A stretch of 53,099 bases of DNA from Chryseosolibacter histidinae (GTDB taxonomy: Bacteria; Bacteroidota; Bacteroidia; Cytophagales; Cyclobacteriaceae): positions 1 through 53,099 of the forward strand of contig NZ_JAHESF010000047.1 of assembly GCF_018598225.1 (NCBI RefSeq), in the 5' to 3' direction. Below are positions 8,275 through 18,268 of the stretch, in pieces; the stretch's first letter is position 1; the number at the start of each line of letters is the position of its first letter. The notes under the pieces are model-generated. The model saw nothing but the letters and a program-made list of their open reading frames with translations. It did not search any database and was not told where the DNA came from. Both the position numbers and the translations under genes were made by a program.

Positions 8275-8338
8275 GCCGATGCTCTTGTCGTGCGATAAGT
8301 TTAAAAAAAATTTGGCTAACTAATCTTACCTGAGGTGT

Positions 8339-11300
8339 ATGAAGACTTTCCCCGGAGTTTTCTGTATGGTGCTGGTATTTTTCTTTTTTTCTGCTCATGC
8401 CCAGCAGACTACCTCCGCCAGCAAAAGCAATTATGACAGAAAAGGAGTGAACGCTGATGTTCGTGTGGCCTACCGTGTGCAGAAATGGGGGAAGCAGGAA
8501 GTGTATTTTGCCGTTGCAGCACGCGTTACCATCAACGCTATGGGCGGCTACAATTACAACGGACAGGTTTACAAGTCTGAGGTACCCGGTCTGATGGACG
8601 TGCTCAACAAAACGGGCGCTGAATTTCCAACGGTAGTATTTGATGTCTATTATAACGGCACCAAGCAGGGAACGAAGAAATTTTCCATTGCTGCGGATGA
8701 TGACCTCGGTACCTTAACAGGCGATGGGTTTGCTTTCAGCACCTCTGAAGCTGCAGCGAAGAATCCTGGTGGCTGGACTTTGCAGGCCGTAAGTCTTGAA
8801 TCATTCAATTACCACCCTGACCCTACTGCCTGGATGGGCGCTGAATATGCCATCAAAGATTATTTGAAAGCAAACGAGCAGCGAAAAAAATATGATGAGC
8901 TGCTCAGGCAAGCCGATGCGGCATTCAACGCCGCAAGAACCGTGGAAGACCTTGGCAAAGCAAGGGCCCTGTATCACCAGGCGCTGGCATTTCTGCCGGA
9001 AGAAAATTACCCGAAGCAACGAATTGAGCAGATCGACCAGAAGATAAAGGATCTGCGTGATAAGGAAGCGCAGGCGAAGGCCGCCGAAGAAAAAAGAAAA
9101 GCGGAGGAAGCCGAGCGCAAAAGACTAGACGACGAGCGGAAAAAGAAAGAGGAGGAAGACAAGAGAATCGCCGCGCAGAAAAAAGCTGACGATCAGAAAA
9201 AAACGGAAGAACTAGAGATAGCGGCCGCCGAACAGGCAAAACAGGACGCGATTCAGAAAGAGCAAGACGAAAAAGAAGCCGAGATCAAGGCGGCTGAAGA
9301 CAAAGCCGCTGCTGAAAAGGCTGAAGCTGATCGGATCCAAAAAGAGAAGGATGACGCTGATAAAAGGGAACGGGAGTATGCGGAGAAGCGCGACAGAGAA
9401 AAGAAAGAGGATGATCGCTCGTGGAAGATGAAAGAATCGATCGAAAGCTTGACTGAAAGCAGGCTGAGCCGTGAATGGGAGATGGCAAAAGCAGCATGGG
9501 ATGCCAATCCTCCTACCGGAGCGGAGAAAACAAAACGATATGACCAGGCAACGGCGATCATGGCCGATGCAAGGCTGGTGGGCATTGGCGCGGATGAAAA
9601 TTCAGTTATTGAGGCGATCCATTTATATCCATATCACCCCGAGGTCACGCGATGGATCGAAGATGGTGGCTCCAAGGCGGGATGGGATTACCTGGAAGCC
9701 GATTATTCGGTACGGTACAAGGGACTGCGTGAGTATTACCAACAATCGTTGAGCTATGCAGATCAGCAGAATATGGCACGGGGCCAGATCCAGTTCATGT
9801 CGCGGCAATTTTCAGAGATGGCAAGTCTCAAGCACAACTTCAGCAATCCGCAGGCCCTGATCGAGTCAGTGAACAGAAGGATGAGCCTCATCAGCCAGCA
9901 AAGGGACCAGGCCACGCAGTTTCACCTGGATAACCTGGATGCCAAGCTGAAGAAGAACGAGACGCTGAACAGTGCTACGGCAACCCAGGCCGACCGTACT
10001 GTTGCAGCCATTGGCGAAGGTCTTACTTCTGCCGTCGATATGATCAACAGCGCCAGCCAGGCCAAACGCGCCAAGGAGCAGCTGGAGTATGAGAAACGTA
10101 CGCAAATGGAGAACATCCGCGATGGCATTATTGACGATACCTCAAACGGTATCGCTGAGCTCAAAAGCTCTCTCTTCAATACAGACAACCAGGAAGCGGA
10201 GAATGCAGCGCTCAACAGCTATTACAACCTTACCTGTTATCAGGAACAGGTGCGGACCCAATTCAACTACAATTCTACCAGCTGGTATGACAACTATTGC
10301 CCTAATACCTCAGGAGATCAGCACTTCAGAAACCTCAGGCCGTTGAATTCTTCTTCTCAGGCTTTAAATGTAGCCAGCCGGAAAGCGCAACTATACGCTT
10401 CCACTAAAATTGAATCGTTCAAGGAGGCCGCTTTGTTCAGGCTGGGTGATGTGGTGAAGAACAGCAATGACAACGCCGAGAACCTGTTCTATTCCTATCA
10501 TATCTATCAGCAGCTGAGCTCCGATGAGATCGAAAAGATCCAGTACCAGTTTGCCAAACATGCTGTGTTTCCGGACCGCGAAGAGGCTCAGTATCTCAGC
10601 GCTGAAAAACGATTGAAAGAGATCATCCACAACTGCATTCAGAAAGAAGATGTAAAGACCTTCACGGCGATTGTGGATAAGAAGCTGCATCGCCAGATCG
10701 GTCAGCATTTCAGTGATGTGAGCATTCCTGCCATGATCAAAGGCGATAAGAGCGCGATTTTGTCGCTCCTGCTGAAGAATGACCAGGAATTCAACACGCA
10801 GCAGCTCAAGAATGGCTTGCTGATCGAGTCGCTGGTGGCAGATGCTGATGCCAACACAGCGGTGCTGGTGGCCAACGGTGCCGATATCAATCAAAAACTT
10901 GCTGACAAAAATCAGAAAGAGGTACCACTGGTGCTGCTGTTCTCGGAGAAAAAGGCCAAAACCATAACGCACCTGGTGGCCAGGAACACAGACTTCATCG
11001 CGATCAATGTTCTATTGACAGATGCTAAAAGCAAGGAAAGGTTCTATGGCAAAATGCTGCAGACGGCAGTGACCCAGGATAACATCTTTGCCATGAAAGC
11101 AGTTTCAGCGTATAGCCGTCCGCTGCTGGTAAAGAGCGCCAACAGCAATCATCAATTATTTGAGGAAGCCACGAATAGCAGCAGCGCCAAAGTGCTCGAC
11201 TCGCTCTTCAGCTACAGCACCAATGATCTTGACAAGAACTATCTCGTGTTCAATTCCGCTAACCTGGCGGTGTTCAACGTGTTGAAACGACGCGGCCTCG

Positions 11301-11692
11301 ACCTCAACTACAAGAACGCCGAAGGACTTACCGCGCTGCACAAAGCGGTTGAGAACAACGATATGGCTGCAGTCACCAATCTGGTGAGCGCGGGCGCAGA
11401 CGGTGCCGTTCACAGCACCAAAGGTTTTTCACCAGTGCACCTGGCGGCGTATAGTAAGAACAGCATGGCCCTGGAGGCAATGGTGAAAGCCGACAAACGA
11501 ACGGCCGCCGTGAAAGACAAAACATACGGATGGACACCGTTGCATTTTGCCGCGCGCGAAAACTACCTGGATGGTTGCAGAATATTGATCGAAAGTGGTG
11601 CCGATAAAAAAGCGAAAGACAACTGGGGACGAACGCCTTACAAAATTGCGAAAGAAAGATATTTTGTTTCTCTTAAAAATGTGCTGAAATGA
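8339..11692 (+). CDS. Secreted coiled-coil and ankyrin-repeat protein
   Basis: This 1117-residue protein begins with a signal peptide (VFFFFSAHAQQ, cleaved near residue 21), so it is exported. Order of parts: a beta-rich N-terminal domain (about 25-180), a highly charged K/E/A-rich coiled coil (about 230-350), a helical middle region (about 370-620), a further helical region with weak ankyrin-like units, and clear ankyrin repeats at the C-terminus (about 985-1110: GLTALHKAVENND, GWTPLHFAARENY, WGRTPYKIAKERY). No enzyme motif is visible. It overlaps the next gene by 4 nt and heads a four-gene operon of envelope proteins. It may be a periplasmic scaffold; the function is unknown. Confidence 0.85.
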   Translation: MKTFPGVFCMVLVFFFFSAHAQQTTSASKSNYDRKGVNADVRVAYRVQKWGKQEVYFAVAARVTINAMGGYNYNGQVYKSEVPGLMDVLNKTGAEFPTVVFDVYYNGTKQGTKKFSIAADDDLGTLTGDGFAFSTSEAAAKNPGGWTLQAVSLESFNYHPDPTAWMGAEYAIKDYLKANEQRKKYDELLRQADAAFNAARTVEDLGKARALYHQALAFLPEENYPKQRIEQIDQKIKDLRDKEAQAKAAEEKRKAEEAERKRLDDERKKKEEEDKRIAAQKKADDQKKTEELEIAAAEQAKQDAIQKEQDEKEAEIKAAEDKAAAEKAEADRIQKEKDDADKREREYAEKRDREKKEDDRSWKMKESIESLTESRLSREWEMAKAAWDANPPTGAEKTKRYDQATAIMADARLVGIGADENSVIEAIHLYPYHPEVTRWIEDGGSKAGWDYLEADYSVRYKGLREYYQQSLSYADQQNMARGQIQFMSRQFSEMASLKHNFSNPQALIESVNRRMSLISQQRDQATQFHLDNLDAKLKKNETLNSATATQADRTVAAIGEGLTSAVDMINSASQAKRAKEQLEYEKRTQMENIRDGIIDDTSNGIAELKSSLFNTDNQEAENAALNSYYNLTCYQEQVRTQFNYNSTSWYDNYCPNTSGDQHFRNLRPLNSSSQALNVASRKAQLYASTKIESFKEAALFRLGDVVKNSNDNAENLFYSYHIYQQLSSDEIEKIQYQFAKHAVFPDREEAQYLSAEKRLKEIIHNCIQKEDVKTFTAIVDKKLHRQIGQHFSDVSIPAMIKGDKSAILSLLLKNDQEFNTQQLKNGLLIESLVADADANTAVLVANGADINQKLADKNQKEVPLVLLFSEKKAKTITHLVARNTDFIAINVLLTDAKSKERFYGKMLQTAVTQDNIFAMKAVSAYSRPLLVKSANSNHQLFEEATNSSSAKVLDSLFSYSTNDLDKNYLVFNSANLAVFNVLKRRGLDLNYKNAEGLTALHKAVENNDMAAVTNLVSAGADGAVHSTKGFSPVHLAAYSKNSMALEAMVKADKRTAAVKDKTYGWTPLHFAARENYLDGCRILIESGADKKAKDNWGRTPYKIAKERYFVSLKNVLK

Positions 11693-12561
11693 TGCGGAGA
11701 TTACTAATTGTTGTCGTGGTTGTCACGGTTCTTTACAAGCACGGCTCAGCGCAAGATCTGAATCCTGAATATTATCAACCGTACGTGATCCCGGTTTCTT
11801 TTGCGGGCAACTATCTCAAAATAGAATACGGGGCATTGATGGGTTCGAAACAGCCAGCACCGGAAGCGTACACGTTCGGCATGCTGAACAATATGCTGCA
11901 GGGCACGTACAAACCCAAGTTCAAATCCATCGCCTCATTCGAGATGGGCTGGAGCTTTCCCAAGACAAAGATCCGTGATGTTGAGCAGCGTAACTTTGGG
12001 GTGACGGGTGACATTTCCCTGAAAGGACTGAAAGCGCCGTTCGATCTGAAAGGTCCTACCGACAAGAACATCAAAGCAACATATACAAAAGCAATTTCAG
12101 CTTATTCATTCGGTGCAGGGGTAAATCTCAACTACAGGTTTCTGCGGAAGCATTTTGTGCGGGTGGGTCTTAAATTATATCCTACGTTGCTGATGTGTCC
12201 TGATATGTTTGTGCAGATCACAACACCCAACGCTACAAATGAAGCCAACAGCAGCCGGTCCGTGATCACGGCGGGCAAGCAGAACCCAGTGAAGAACGGC
12301 GTGATCAGCAAATATGATTCGAAGGCAACGTCGGTGTTCACGCTGCAATATGCGTATGGGGCAGACGTGATCCTTTTCAAGACCTTTATGGCGGGCATCA
12401 GCTATAATCACGCCGTGATCAATGCCGATTACAAATATTATAACGACAGCCGGAATTCATTTGGCCAGCCAACGCTCACCACCAAGAGCTTTAAATCCAA
12501 CCTCAATTACTCGCATGTTGCGCTGCGGGCAGGTTTTTATTTTTCCAGGGGTTATCGGTAA
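11689..12561 (+). CDS. Predicted outer-membrane beta-barrel protein
   Basis: This 290-residue protein has a signal peptide (MMRRLLIVVVVVTVLYKHGSAQD) and then alternating strands rich in Y, F and G. It ends in RAGFYFSRGYR after strands such as HVALRAGFYF, as expected for a small barrel. Phrases like FGAGVNLNYRFLRKHFVRVGLKLYP are typical of Bacteroidota barrel strands. Its start overlaps the stop of the ankyrin gene (ATGA) and it is followed 19 nt later by the repeat lipoprotein, so it is translationally coupled within the operon. I do not recognise a named family. Confidence 0.7.
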   Translation: MMRRLLIVVVVVTVLYKHGSAQDLNPEYYQPYVIPVSFAGNYLKIEYGALMGSKQPAPEAYTFGMLNNMLQGTYKPKFKSIASFEMGWSFPKTKIRDVEQRNFGVTGDISLKGLKAPFDLKGPTDKNIKATYTKAISAYSFGAGVNLNYRFLRKHFVRVGLKLYPTLLMCPDMFVQITTPNATNEANSSRSVITAGKQNPVKNGVISKYDSKATSVFTLQYAYGADVILFKTFMAGISYNHAVINADYKYYNDSRNSFGQPTLTTKSFKSNLNYSHVALRAGFYFSRGYR

Positions 12562-12580
12562 TCAAACGGGTGATATAACC

Positions 12581-15028
12581 ATGAAGAAGACAGGTATTGC
12601 AATTTGGCTGATGCTGATAATTTCCCTGGTGTTTTTGCAGGGCTGTGATAACAATGAAGTTGGCCCAAAATCACAAGACGTGGTGAAGGTGTACCCGGCT
12701 GCGGAGATCGGTACTTTTTCGGCTTCCGTTTCTGTGACCATCACCACGAAAGGTATTTTTACGGTGATCGAAAAAGGCATCTGCTGGGACACCAATAGCA
12801 AGCCGGATGTCAACGATAAGAAGGTGATTGCCACCGCCACCACCGGCGACTTCAAATTCACGCTTACACTGCCCGAAGACAATAAGGATTATTATGTGCG
12901 ACCTTATTTCAAAGACGATTTCGGCAACGTTATTTATGGTAACGAGATCACATTTAAAACCTTGAAGGATCTTACGCTCTCCATTGTGAGTCAGGCGCCA
13001 ACAGATATTACCGAGATCACGGCTACGATCGCAACATCCATTTCATCCACCGGTGTAGGCACGATCGCTTCGCGTGGCCTGGTGTGGGGAGAGACGGAGA
13101 ACCCGGTAGTGGGAGGAAGTTTTCAGCAGGAGACCGGATCAGGCCCAGGCGATTTTTCGGTTGACCTGAAACAATTGTCTCCGAATAGAAAATATTATGC
13201 ACGCGCTTACGGCACTTCCAACACCGGAAAGACAAGTTATGGCAACACAGTGGCCTTCTCAACACTTCCCATTCAACCTTTCACAGTAACGCTTGTGACG
13301 AAAGATGTTCCGGGTGCATCGTCTACCACCGCCAATGTGAGTGCCTCAATCACGGGTACCGGTAACGTTGCGGATCGGGGTGTCTGCGTGAATAAAACAG
13401 GAAATCCTACCATTCTGGACAATAAGGCATCGGCAGGCAAAGGTACGGGGGAATTCACGGCCTCGCTCACGGGTCTTACGCAGGGGACTATTTATTACGC
13501 AAGGGCTTACGCTACTTCTAACCTGGGTCAGACTGTTTATGGCAACCAGGTAATGTTTGTCACGGCACTGGGTGGCGCTTCATTTAGCTTTTCAACAAAA
13601 GCCGTTACCAACATCACCAACACTACAGCGGTGGCGGGTGCTGACCTGCAAGGCAACGGTGTGGTTGCCATGAAAGGTATTTGCTGGGGCACTTCCACGC
13701 TGCCCACGGTTGCCAACAATAAGATCGAAGCAGGTGCTGGCTTTGGCTCTTATAACGTGACGCTTACGGGCCTGACCACGTCTACGAAATATTACGTGCG
13801 TCCTTACGCCGTCAGCAGTGGTGGAACAATTTATGGAACCGAGGTGTCGTTCAATACCCCTGATCAGTTAACTGTTATCACAAGCGCGGTCACCAGCATC
13901 AATCCTCCGGGCGCAGTAAGCGGAGGAAGCATTACAGGTACGGGTACGGTGACGTCACGCGGCGTCGTTTGGGGAGCAACATCCAATCCAACAATGGAAA
14001 ATAACAGCAGGACCATTGACGGCAGTGGTCAGGGTAGTTTCACAAGCAGTATTGGAGGGTTGACGTGGAACCGGACCTATTACGTGAGAGCCTACGCTGT
14101 TTCAGCAGGGGGAGTCACGTATGGAAACCAGGTGACCTTCACCACGCCGGTGTTTGTTGCCACATCGCTCACTACAACAGCGGCATCGAGCATTACAAAA
14201 ACATCTGCTACTGCTGGAGGCAGCGTAACGGGCTCTACTTTAATAACTTCCCGCGGCGTTTGCTGGAGCACTTCGTCGGCGCCAACAACGAGCAATAGCA
14301 AGACAATAGATGGCAGTGGTTCGGGTTCTTTCACAAGTGCCATAACAGGATTAACGCCGGGTACATTGTACTACTTTAGGGCCTATGCAATCGACGTTAA
14401 TGGTACTACCACTTATGGACCGCTCCTCACTTTTTCCACACAAGCTGATTTTACGTTGACCACCACAGCGGCCACTTTTATCACCGCTACTTCCGCCGTA
14501 GCTGGCGGTACTATTACCGGCACCGCAAATCTGCAGGAACGTGGCGTATGCTGGAGCACCAGCCCTAATCCTTCTACCGGTAATTCGCGGATCAATGCCA
14601 GTGCGCCAACAGTCACGTATACAGCACAGCTCAATGGCTTGCTTGGCGGCACAACGTACTATATACGGGCCTATGCGATCACTACCGGTGGCACCACCGT
14701 GTATGGTAACGAGCTTTCCTTTACAACAACGGCGGCCGCTGTAGTAACCACCACCACGCCAACCAGCATCACCATCAGCTCTGCGCTCACCGGCGGCACC
14801 ATCAGCAGCACACAAACCATCACACAACGTGGCGTGGTGTGGGGCACGGCGCCGAATCCTGTGAAAGGTGTTCAGGCAAGTCTGAACAGTGGTAGCGGCA
14901 CCGGAACTTTCACACTCAATGTAACAGGTTTGTCAGCTAACGTCACCTACTATATCCGGGCCTACGCTGTGACAAGCACCGGGCAAACGGTTTATGGCGA
15001 TCAGAAAGTATTTACAACGCTGCCTTAG
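12581..15028 (+). CDS. Surface lipoprotein with eight fibronectin-like repeats
   Basis: I place the start at the ATG at 12581, which gives a lipoprotein signal (SLVFLQGC) and a protein of 815 residues. After the Cys come eight tandem repeats of about 95 residues. Each has a [K/R]G[I/V/L][C/V]W-type strand near its middle (for example EKGICWDT, SRGVVWGA, ERGVCWST; repeat 3 has RGVCVN), a tract before GTF/GSF-like turns, and a closing YYxRxYAxSxxGxTxYGNxxxFTT strand. This is the immunoglobulin/fibronectin-like pattern common in Bacteroidota adhesins and stalk proteins. Repeats 5-8 resemble one another most, suggesting recent duplication. It probably sits on the cell surface and may bind polymer or partner proteins of the operon. 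Confidence 0.82.
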   Translation: MKKTGIAIWLMLIISLVFLQGCDNNEVGPKSQDVVKVYPAAEIGTFSASVSVTITTKGIFTVIEKGICWDTNSKPDVNDKKVIATATTGDFKFTLTLPEDNKDYYVRPYFKDDFGNVIYGNEITFKTLKDLTLSIVSQAPTDITEITATIATSISSTGVGTIASRGLVWGETENPVVGGSFQQETGSGPGDFSVDLKQLSPNRKYYARAYGTSNTGKTSYGNTVAFSTLPIQPFTVTLVTKDVPGASSTTANVSASITGTGNVADRGVCVNKTGNPTILDNKASAGKGTGEFTASLTGLTQGTIYYARAYATSNLGQTVYGNQVMFVTALGGASFSFSTKAVTNITNTTAVAGADLQGNGVVAMKGICWGTSTLPTVANNKIEAGAGFGSYNVTLTGLTTSTKYYVRPYAVSSGGTIYGTEVSFNTPDQLTVITSAVTSINPPGAVSGGSITGTGTVTSRGVVWGATSNPTMENNSRTIDGSGQGSFTSSIGGLTWNRTYYVRAYAVSAGGVTYGNQVTFTTPVFVATSLTTTAASSITKTSATAGGSVTGSTLITSRGVCWSTSSAPTTSNSKTIDGSGSGSFTSAITGLTPGTLYYFRAYAIDVNGTTTYGPLLTFSTQADFTLTTTAATFITATSAVAGGTITGTANLQERGVCWSTSPNPSTGNSRINASAPTVTYTAQLNGLLGGTTYYIRAYAITTGGTTVYGNELSFTTTAAAVVTTTTPTSITISSALTGGTISSTQTITQRGVVWGTAPNPVKGVQASLNSGSGTGTFTLNVTGLSANVTYYIRAYAVTSTGQTVYGDQKVFTTLP

Positions 15029-15040
15029 AACAGAAAACGC

Positions 15041-16273
15041 ATGATACATCGTAAGAATTACAATGCTACACTTCTGCTTTTCCTGATTGGAATGATGCAG
15101 GGTTTTGCTTCATCACCTCAGCTTACACAAGCCCTGGGCCAATACAATGTATCGGAATTTGAAGCGGCGCAGAAACTGTTCCGGCGTGCTGCCGCAAAAG
15201 ATCACGAAGCGTTTTATTTTCTCGGACGCCTGCATGCGCTGGGCCAGGGCGTGGAAACCGATCTTGATTCGGCTGCCTTTTATTATCGCAAGGGTATCGC
15301 TTTGGGAGACCGCAAGAATCATTACGGTATGTTCTTTCTGTATGCCAGTGGATGGAATGGATCTGAAAAGGATGAAGTGAAAGCGGCGGAGGTATTGGCA
15401 GAGGCTTATCCGGACATCGTTGCGAGCGCAAAGGCGAGTGCATTCTGGAAAAGTGTTCTGGGTGTCATGCACTACTGGGGTTATCATGTGCCTCAGGATT
15501 TCGACAAGGCTTTTGCTTTCTATTCCGAGGCTGCGCAGCAAGGTTGGAGCATGGGCCAGTATAACCTGGGTGTGATGTATGAACAGGGTGAGGGCACGAT
15601 ACCGAACCATGAGGAAGCGGCTAAGTGGTATAAGAAGGCAGCAGACAATGGATTTTCTGACGCATGTTACATCCTGGGGATGATGTATGAGTTGGGCGAA
15701 GATTTGCCGCGCGATGAAAGGAAGGCATTTCAGTTATATCAAAACGCGGCGTCAAAACGACAAATCGCTGCGCAGATCAGGCTCGCGGGCATGTATAAAT
15801 ACGGCGTGGGCACTGAACCCGATCTTGAAAAAGCGGAATACTGGTATCAGCAGGCTTCCGCTTCGGGCGATGAGAATGCCGATTCACAGCTTGCAGGATT
15901 GAAGGGATTTAAGAAACTGAAATATTTCAGGCTGCTGAAATGGGAGAAGGCACTTGAACAGGCGCGCCAGGAAAAGAAGCTGATCTTTGTCGATTTCTAC
16001 ACCACGTGGTGCGGCCCCTGCCGTTGGATGGAGAATAATGTTTTCAGCACTCCCGAGGTTGAACAATTCATGAGCGACAGGTTTGTATGCTTGCGGATCA
16101 ACATCGAACAAGAGGAAGAAGCGCTGGTGGAAAAAATGGCGATCGAATCCATTCCCACGCTTGTATTCTTCGATGCTGATGGCAATGTGTTGAATAGAGG
16201 GAGCGGAGCTTTGGAGTCCGCAGATCTTATTTCAGTGGCGAAGAAGGTGCTGGAAGAGTCGTCGGACCACTGA
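15041..16273 (+). CDS. Sel1-repeat protein fused to a thioredoxin domain
   Basis: This 410-residue exported protein has an N-terminal signal (LLLFLIGMMQGFASS), about five Sel1-like repeats (residues about 35-285: AFYFLGRLHALGQGVETD, AQYNLGVMYEQGEGTIPN-type units) and a C-terminal thioredoxin-like domain with W323-C-G-P-C327 and the cis-proline segment ESIPTLVFFD. The CGPC motif suggests a periplasmic thiol-disulfide role, perhaps acting on the cysteine-containing repeats of the preceding lipoprotein. It is the last gene of the four-gene operon (12 nt gap) and ends at a hairpin repeat that separates it from the convergent blaR1-like gene. Confidence 0.87.
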   Translation: MIHRKNYNATLLLFLIGMMQGFASSPQLTQALGQYNVSEFEAAQKLFRRAAAKDHEAFYFLGRLHALGQGVETDLDSAAFYYRKGIALGDRKNHYGMFFLYASGWNGSEKDEVKAAEVLAEAYPDIVASAKASAFWKSVLGVMHYWGYHVPQDFDKAFAFYSEAAQQGWSMGQYNLGVMYEQGEGTIPNHEEAAKWYKKAADNGFSDACYILGMMYELGEDLPRDERKAFQLYQNAASKRQIAAQIRLAGMYKYGVGTEPDLEKAEYWYQQASASGDENADSQLAGLKGFKKLKYFRLLKWEKALEQARQEKKLIFVDFYTTWCGPCRWMENNVFSTPEVEQFMSDRFVCLRINIEQEEEALVEKMAIESIPTLVFFDADGNVLNRGSGALESADLISVAKKVLEESSDH

Positions 16274-16281
16274 CAGGCGGG

Positions 16282-16331
16282 AGGAAATACGAAGTACGAT
16301 CCCACGTACCTCGTATTTCGTACCTCGTACC
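16282..16331. repeat. Heptad-arm inverted repeat, TACGARR family, site 2 (compact)
   Basis: The left arm (16282-16300) has GAAA/TACGAAG/TACGAT. The right arm (16304-16331) is CGTACCT/CGTATTT/CGTACCT/CGTACCT. Only about 3 nt separate the arms, so this is a hairpin between two convergent genes and a natural bidirectional transcription barrier. It uses the same heptad as the element at 8081. Confidence 0.78.
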
Positions 16332-16333
16332 TT

Positions 16334-18268
16334 CTATTCCACGTACCAATAGGTATTGCCTTTCAGATATTTCTTACGAAGCTCCGAATATTTTTTAAGG
16401 TCTGATTTCTTGATGGACTTACCGTTCACATTGAGGCCTTCATCACTCCAATTGATGGTTTCCAGGTGTTCGTCTTTGCCCAGGTAGCCATCTTTTCTCA
16501 GTGCTTCAGATAACTCGTCTTCGAAGACGTGCATATCGGCTTCCATTCTCTTCGCTTCCTGTTCCATTGCCTCGGCACGTTCGGCATGCCGGTGCGCTTC
16601 ACGTTCCATTCTTTCAGCCTGGTCACGCTGGCGTTCAACCCATACATCCGATTGCTCCCTGGCCCGCTCTTGTGCCCTGTGTGCCTGTTCTTCCATTTGC
16701 TGGATCGATTGCTCCATTTTTTTCATGACTTCCTCGTGACCCATGTCAGCTATCATCAGGTCGTGGTGAGCCTGCCAGTTGTCGCCGAAGTCATTTTTAA
16801 AATTCTCTTCCAGTTCTTTCATCATCTTTTCGAAATCCTTCTCGTTCGATTGATAAAAGTCACTGAACCGTTCACGGAACTTCTTCTCGAAGGCTTCGCT
16901 GAATTCTTTCCAGTCCTGGTCATGCCTGTAGTGGAATCCACCGGGTATCGTATCTATCCGGAGATCAAAACTGAGTGGCACGGGAGGTTCGAATCCTGAC
17001 ATATCAGGGAACATTGGTGGAATGGTGGGCTCTCCGGGCATCGGTGGAACGGCAAAGTCAAAACTCATCAGTGGCATCATGGCCTCTCTCATATCCTCAT
17101 CGCCATCGTACGATTCGACAACTTCTTCGTGCGGTTGTCCTTTTTCATCGTACGTGATGATGGACCTCCGGGAGTAGCTGGCTGACTTTTCATTCTTTTT
17201 GATCACGGTATCAGCGGCCTGGTTGGCTGCTTCACGGTTGTGTTGTTCGGGCTCTGATGTGATGGTAAGCCACGAAGCGCAGATCAATCCAACAACGAGC
17301 AATGCGGCAGGGATCAACCTGTCTCTGCCTGAATAATTCTTTGCAGACTTTTCCATAATACGTTTGATTCGGTTCAACAATTGGTTCTTGTTTTCAGCCA
17401 GGGAGAGCGCGAAGGCGGCTTTTGTCAACCTTGCTTCCTCGAGCTGGGTCAGCGCACGGGCATAGACCAGCGCGCTTCCGTGTTTGGCGATCACGGTATC
17501 GTCGCAGCAGAATTCCCTTTCCCTTCTGATGATGCCGGAGATGATCCATACAAAAGGATTGAAGAAGAAAATGGTTTCTACGAAAGACTGCACCAGGTTG
17601 ATGATGTAATCGTGGCGCCTGATGTGGGCCAGCTCGTGAATGAAGATGGTCTCGATCTGCTCAGCGGGTAGTCCTGCGAGCATGCCCATGGGAACGAGCA
17701 CGATGGGTTTCAGGCATCCGATCACCATGGGAGAATGGATGCGTGCCGATTGGGCCAGCGTGATCGCCCGGTTGATGCCCAATTGCCGGGCCAGCGTTTG
17801 CAATCGGTCATTCCACACATCGTCGATCACGAAAGACTCGGTTCTCAACTTCGACACATACCACCAAGCGCTGACCATACGCAACGCGAAAAAGAAGGCG
17901 CCGGCAGCCCAGCATAGAATGATCAGCGGCATGTTCGATGCCACAATGCCAATCACTGACATAACCCAATCTCCCGCAGAGCGGCCGGGGGATGTTGCGG
18001 CAGCAGATCCGGCAACGATATTATTAATGTTAATTGCAGCGGTTTCGGTTGGCGATTGACCGAACAGGTAAACAAACGTGGCGGCATTCATAACAACAAT
18101 GAAAGCCATGCCGGTGCAGGCAATGATGTAACGGACTTGCGACAGGCGCGAAGGCGTGAAGCGCAACCCAATGACTACCAGTAACAGCACGATCATGGCT
18201 TGCCAAAGCGAATTCAGCAACGTCCATCCGAGTGCCTGGGTCCACGATGGGAAAAATTCAGCGTTCAT
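16334..18268 (-). CDS. M56 family (BlaR1/MecR1-like) membrane metallopeptidase
   Basis: This 644-residue protein has membrane segments in the first 130 residues, a zinc peptidase domain with H211-E-L-A-H215 (FIHELAHIRRHDY) and a further membrane segment near 315-335. In place of the penicillin-binding sensor of staphylococcal BlaR1, the C-terminal half is a proline-rich stretch (about 390-430) followed by a long K/E/R-rich coiled coil (about 450-600). In the family, the peptidase is activated by a signal and leads to cleavage of the partner repressor. It overlaps the BlaI-like repressor gene by 4 nt, giving the usual two-gene unit. The signal sensed is unlikely to be a beta-lactam directly. 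Confidence 0.92.
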   Translation of the reverse strand: MNAEFFPSWTQALGWTLLNSLWQAMIVLLLVVIGLRFTPSRLSQVRYIIACTGMAFIVVMNAATFVYLFGQSPTETAAININNIVAGSAAATSPGRSAGDWVMSVIGIVASNMPLIILCWAAGAFFFALRMVSAWWYVSKLRTESFVIDDVWNDRLQTLARQLGINRAITLAQSARIHSPMVIGCLKPIVLVPMGMLAGLPAEQIETIFIHELAHIRRHDYIINLVQSFVETIFFFNPFVWIISGIIRREREFCCDDTVIAKHGSALVYARALTQLEEARLTKAAFALSLAENKNQLLNRIKRIMEKSAKNYSGRDRLIPAALLVVGLICASWLTITSEPEQHNREAANQAADTVIKKNEKSASYSRRSIITYDEKGQPHEEVVESYDGDEDMREAMMPLMSFDFAVPPMPGEPTIPPMFPDMSGFEPPVPLSFDLRIDTIPGGFHYRHDQDWKEFSEAFEKKFRERFSDFYQSNEKDFEKMMKELEENFKNDFGDNWQAHHDLMIADMGHEEVMKKMEQSIQQMEEQAHRAQERAREQSDVWVERQRDQAERMEREAHRHAERAEAMEQEAKRMEADMHVFEDELSEALRKDGYLGKDEHLETINWSDEGLNVNGKSIKKSDLKKYSELRKKYLKGNTYWYVE

